From Longitalea arenae (GTDB lineage Bacteria; Bacteroidota; Bacteroidia; Chitinophagales; Chitinophagaceae): DNA of 64,000 nucleotides. Each line of letters opens with the position of its first letter. Within the stretch, counting starts at the first letter, position 1. The DNA is taken from NCBI RefSeq assembly GCF_016924755.1, contig NZ_JAFFJX010000011.1, positions 1 through 64,000 of the forward strand, given 5' to 3'. A program made the position numbers and the translations under genes. This document shows, one piece after another, positions 62,636-64,000 of the stretch. Below the pieces are notes generated by a model that was not told the DNA's origin, did no database searches, and was given only the letters and a program-made list of their open reading frames with translations.

Positions 62636-64000
62636 ACGTTTGCGTATTTATTTGATTGAAGAATATTGTTTGTGAAGCCTGATGTAGGTCCAGAAGTCAC
62701 CGCATATGTGTTGTTAATACCATAAGATTCTTTAAAGCCCGTCAATTGACAATCAATTTGTTTTTCGGGAGCCTGTATGTCTTTGAATTCCCTGATCAAT
62801 TCCAGCACATCAAAATCGATGTATTTTGCTTTGCTGGCATCGATGATCACTTTGGAATGTTTTGGCAGGTGTTGCAGCGTCATCTTGATACTTGCTTTAT
62901 TCAGGAACGAAACTTCTTCTGAAAGCAGGATCCTGATGATCTCTCCGTCGTGATATGTTTCTTTATGAAAATAATAGGCGTTCTTCATATTTAAATAAAG
63001 AATGCTCGCCGCACTGGTAGCGAGGCCTAATCCCACTCCCTTAAGCAGATCGGTGGCGATCACGCCGACAACGGTCACAATAAAAGGAAGGAACTGATAG
63101 ATGCCGCTGTGGTACATCTTTTTGAATATCTCAATGCGTGCGAGTTTATATCCTGTAATGATAAGGATAGCGGCTAATGCACCCAGCGGTATCATATTCA
63201 GCAGTTGGGGAACCAGCGCACAGGATGCCAGCAGCAGCACACCATGCATAATAGTAGATGCTTTGGTCTTAGCGCCTGCCTGTACGTTCGCTGAAGAACG
63301 CACGATCACACTTGTAAGAGGTAAGCCGCCGAGCAATCCAGAAACCATGTTACCGATACCTTGCGCCTTTAATTCGCGGTTTTGGCTGGTCACCCTGCGC
63401 AATGGGTCCATCTTATCTACCGCATCGATACAAAGTAATGTTTCAACAGAAGCCACTACAGCTATGGTGGCGGCTGTTATCCAAACATCTTTGTTCCATA
63501 TAGATGAAAATTCGGGAAGCGCAAAGAAATTGAGGAAGTCAGTCAACGTATCGGCCACGGGCACATTTACAAGATAGCGTCCTTTAAGGGCCATTTCGGG
63601 GTAAAGAAGAATGAATGCCTGGTTCACAATAATGCCCAATATAACGGCTGCCAGGGCGCCCGGTATCAGCCTGATCTTTTTTGCCAGCTTTTTCTCCCAT
63701 ATAATGAGCACAAGGAAGGCCAGTAGTGTGATAATGGTTACCCCAGGATGAAAGTTTGACAACAGACCACTAAAACTATTTATCGTATTCGTGCCTTCCT
63801 GGTTGTAACCCAAGGCATGCGGAACCTGTTTCATCATTATAATAATACCGATCCCGGTAAGCATTCCTTTGATAACGCTTCCCGGAAAATAATTTGCTAT
63901 ACTCCCCGCTTTTAGCAGACCAAGAATAAACTGCATAGCGCCTGCAAGAAATACCGCGCAAAGAAAGACCTGGAACGATCCAAGCGTGGCAATGCCTGCC
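62632..64000 (-). CDS. SulP-family anion transporter (5' end beyond window)
   Basis: At least 455 residues visible; the reading frame continues in frame past 64000, so the start is not in the window. TM segments with GSVIKGMLTGIGIIIMM and PLRRVTSQNRELKAQGIGNMVSGLLGGLPLTSVIVRSSANV (SulP core signature), then a C-terminal STAS domain (HLPKHSKVIIDASKAKYIDFDVLELIREF). Transports sulfate, bicarbonate or other anions. The coupling to carbonic anhydrase favours bicarbonate. Confidence 0.95.
   Translation of the reverse strand, partial: AGIATLGSFQVFLCAVFLAGAMQFILGLLKAGSIANYFPGSVIKGMLTGIGIIIMMKQVPHALGYNQEGTNTINSFSGLLSNFHPGVTIITLLAFLVLIIWEKKLAKKIRLIPGALAAVILGIIVNQAFILLYPEMALKGRYLVNVPVADTLTDFLNFFALPEFSSIWNKDVWITAATIAVVASVETLLCIDAVDKMDPLRRVTSQNRELKAQGIGNMVSGLLGGLPLTSVIVRSSANVQAGAKTKASTIMHGVLLLASCALVPQLLNMIPLGALAAILIITGYKLARIEIFKKMYHSGIYQFLPFIVTVVGVIATDLLKGVGLGLATSAASILYLNMKNAYYFHKETYHDGEIIRILLSEEVSFLNKASIKMTLQHLPKHSKVIIDASKAKYIDFDVLELIREFKDIQAPEKQIDCQLTGFKESYGINNTYAVTSGPTSGFTNNILQSNKYANV

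Overview
The window looks like chromosomal DNA from a Bacteroidota bacterium, most likely family Chitinophagaceae (Niastella/Chitinophaga-like). Evidence: three SusC/SusD pairs, an ECF sigma/FecR/STN-SusC signalling relay, several upstream sites matching the Bacteroidota promoter form (TTG, 17-20 nt, TAnnTTTG), and pectin and glucan hydrolases. The family-level placement is inferred from gene content and not proven. No rRNA, tRNA, insertion sequence, CRISPR array or phage module was recognised.

Layout. 1-15.1 kb is mostly housekeeping: a partial YeiH-type transporter, Kup potassium uptake, a rhomboid protease, tilS, a TPR protein, etfB-etfA, a bifunctional-nuclease-family protein, ispE, rocD, a VIT1-like transporter, a Bcr/CflA exporter and a small secreted protein. 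Gaps here are rich in short degenerate tandem repeats (7-, 8- or 9-base units) and hairpins. 15.2-16.1 kb holds an orphan response regulator and a small coiled protein.

16.3-26.0 kb is one minus-strand block: ECF sigma factor, FecR anti-sigma, SusC with an N-terminal STN signalling domain, SusD lipoprotein and a secreted zinc metalloprotease. It reads as a cell-surface sensing relay that controls import of a substrate, perhaps peptide- or glycoprotein-derived. 26.3-30.9 kb is a plus-strand module: a Tat-exported molybdenum hydroxylase (isoquinoline 1-oxidoreductase type, large and small subunits), a dihaem cytochrome c and an AraC-type regulator. 31.1-37.9 kb holds a second SusC/SusD pair behind a LacI-type palindrome, then a GAF histidine kinase and a TRIC-family channel. 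38.0-39.5 kb has a YbaB nucleoid protein and a GH5 glucanase.

39.6-45.7 kb is a tripartite RND efflux operon (adaptor, pump, TolC) next to an ArsR-type repressor carrying a CxxC pair. A matching palindrome sits exactly between the promoter boxes of the efflux operon. 45.8-46.9 kb is an old-yellow-enzyme reductase. 47.0-61.8 kb is a dispersed pectin/arabinan locus: PL1-type pectate lyase, heparin-lyase-fold polysaccharide lyase, SusC/SusD, GH28 and GH127, interrupted by stress-type genes (SdiA-regulated-like propeller, DUF892 ferritin-like protein, a 62-residue membrane protein). The window ends in a translationally coupled SulP transporter and beta-carbonic anhydrase pair, a likely bicarbonate-handling unit.

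Gene calls rest on reading motifs by eye. No database search was run, so family names are recognition-level and fine substrate specificities are inference.
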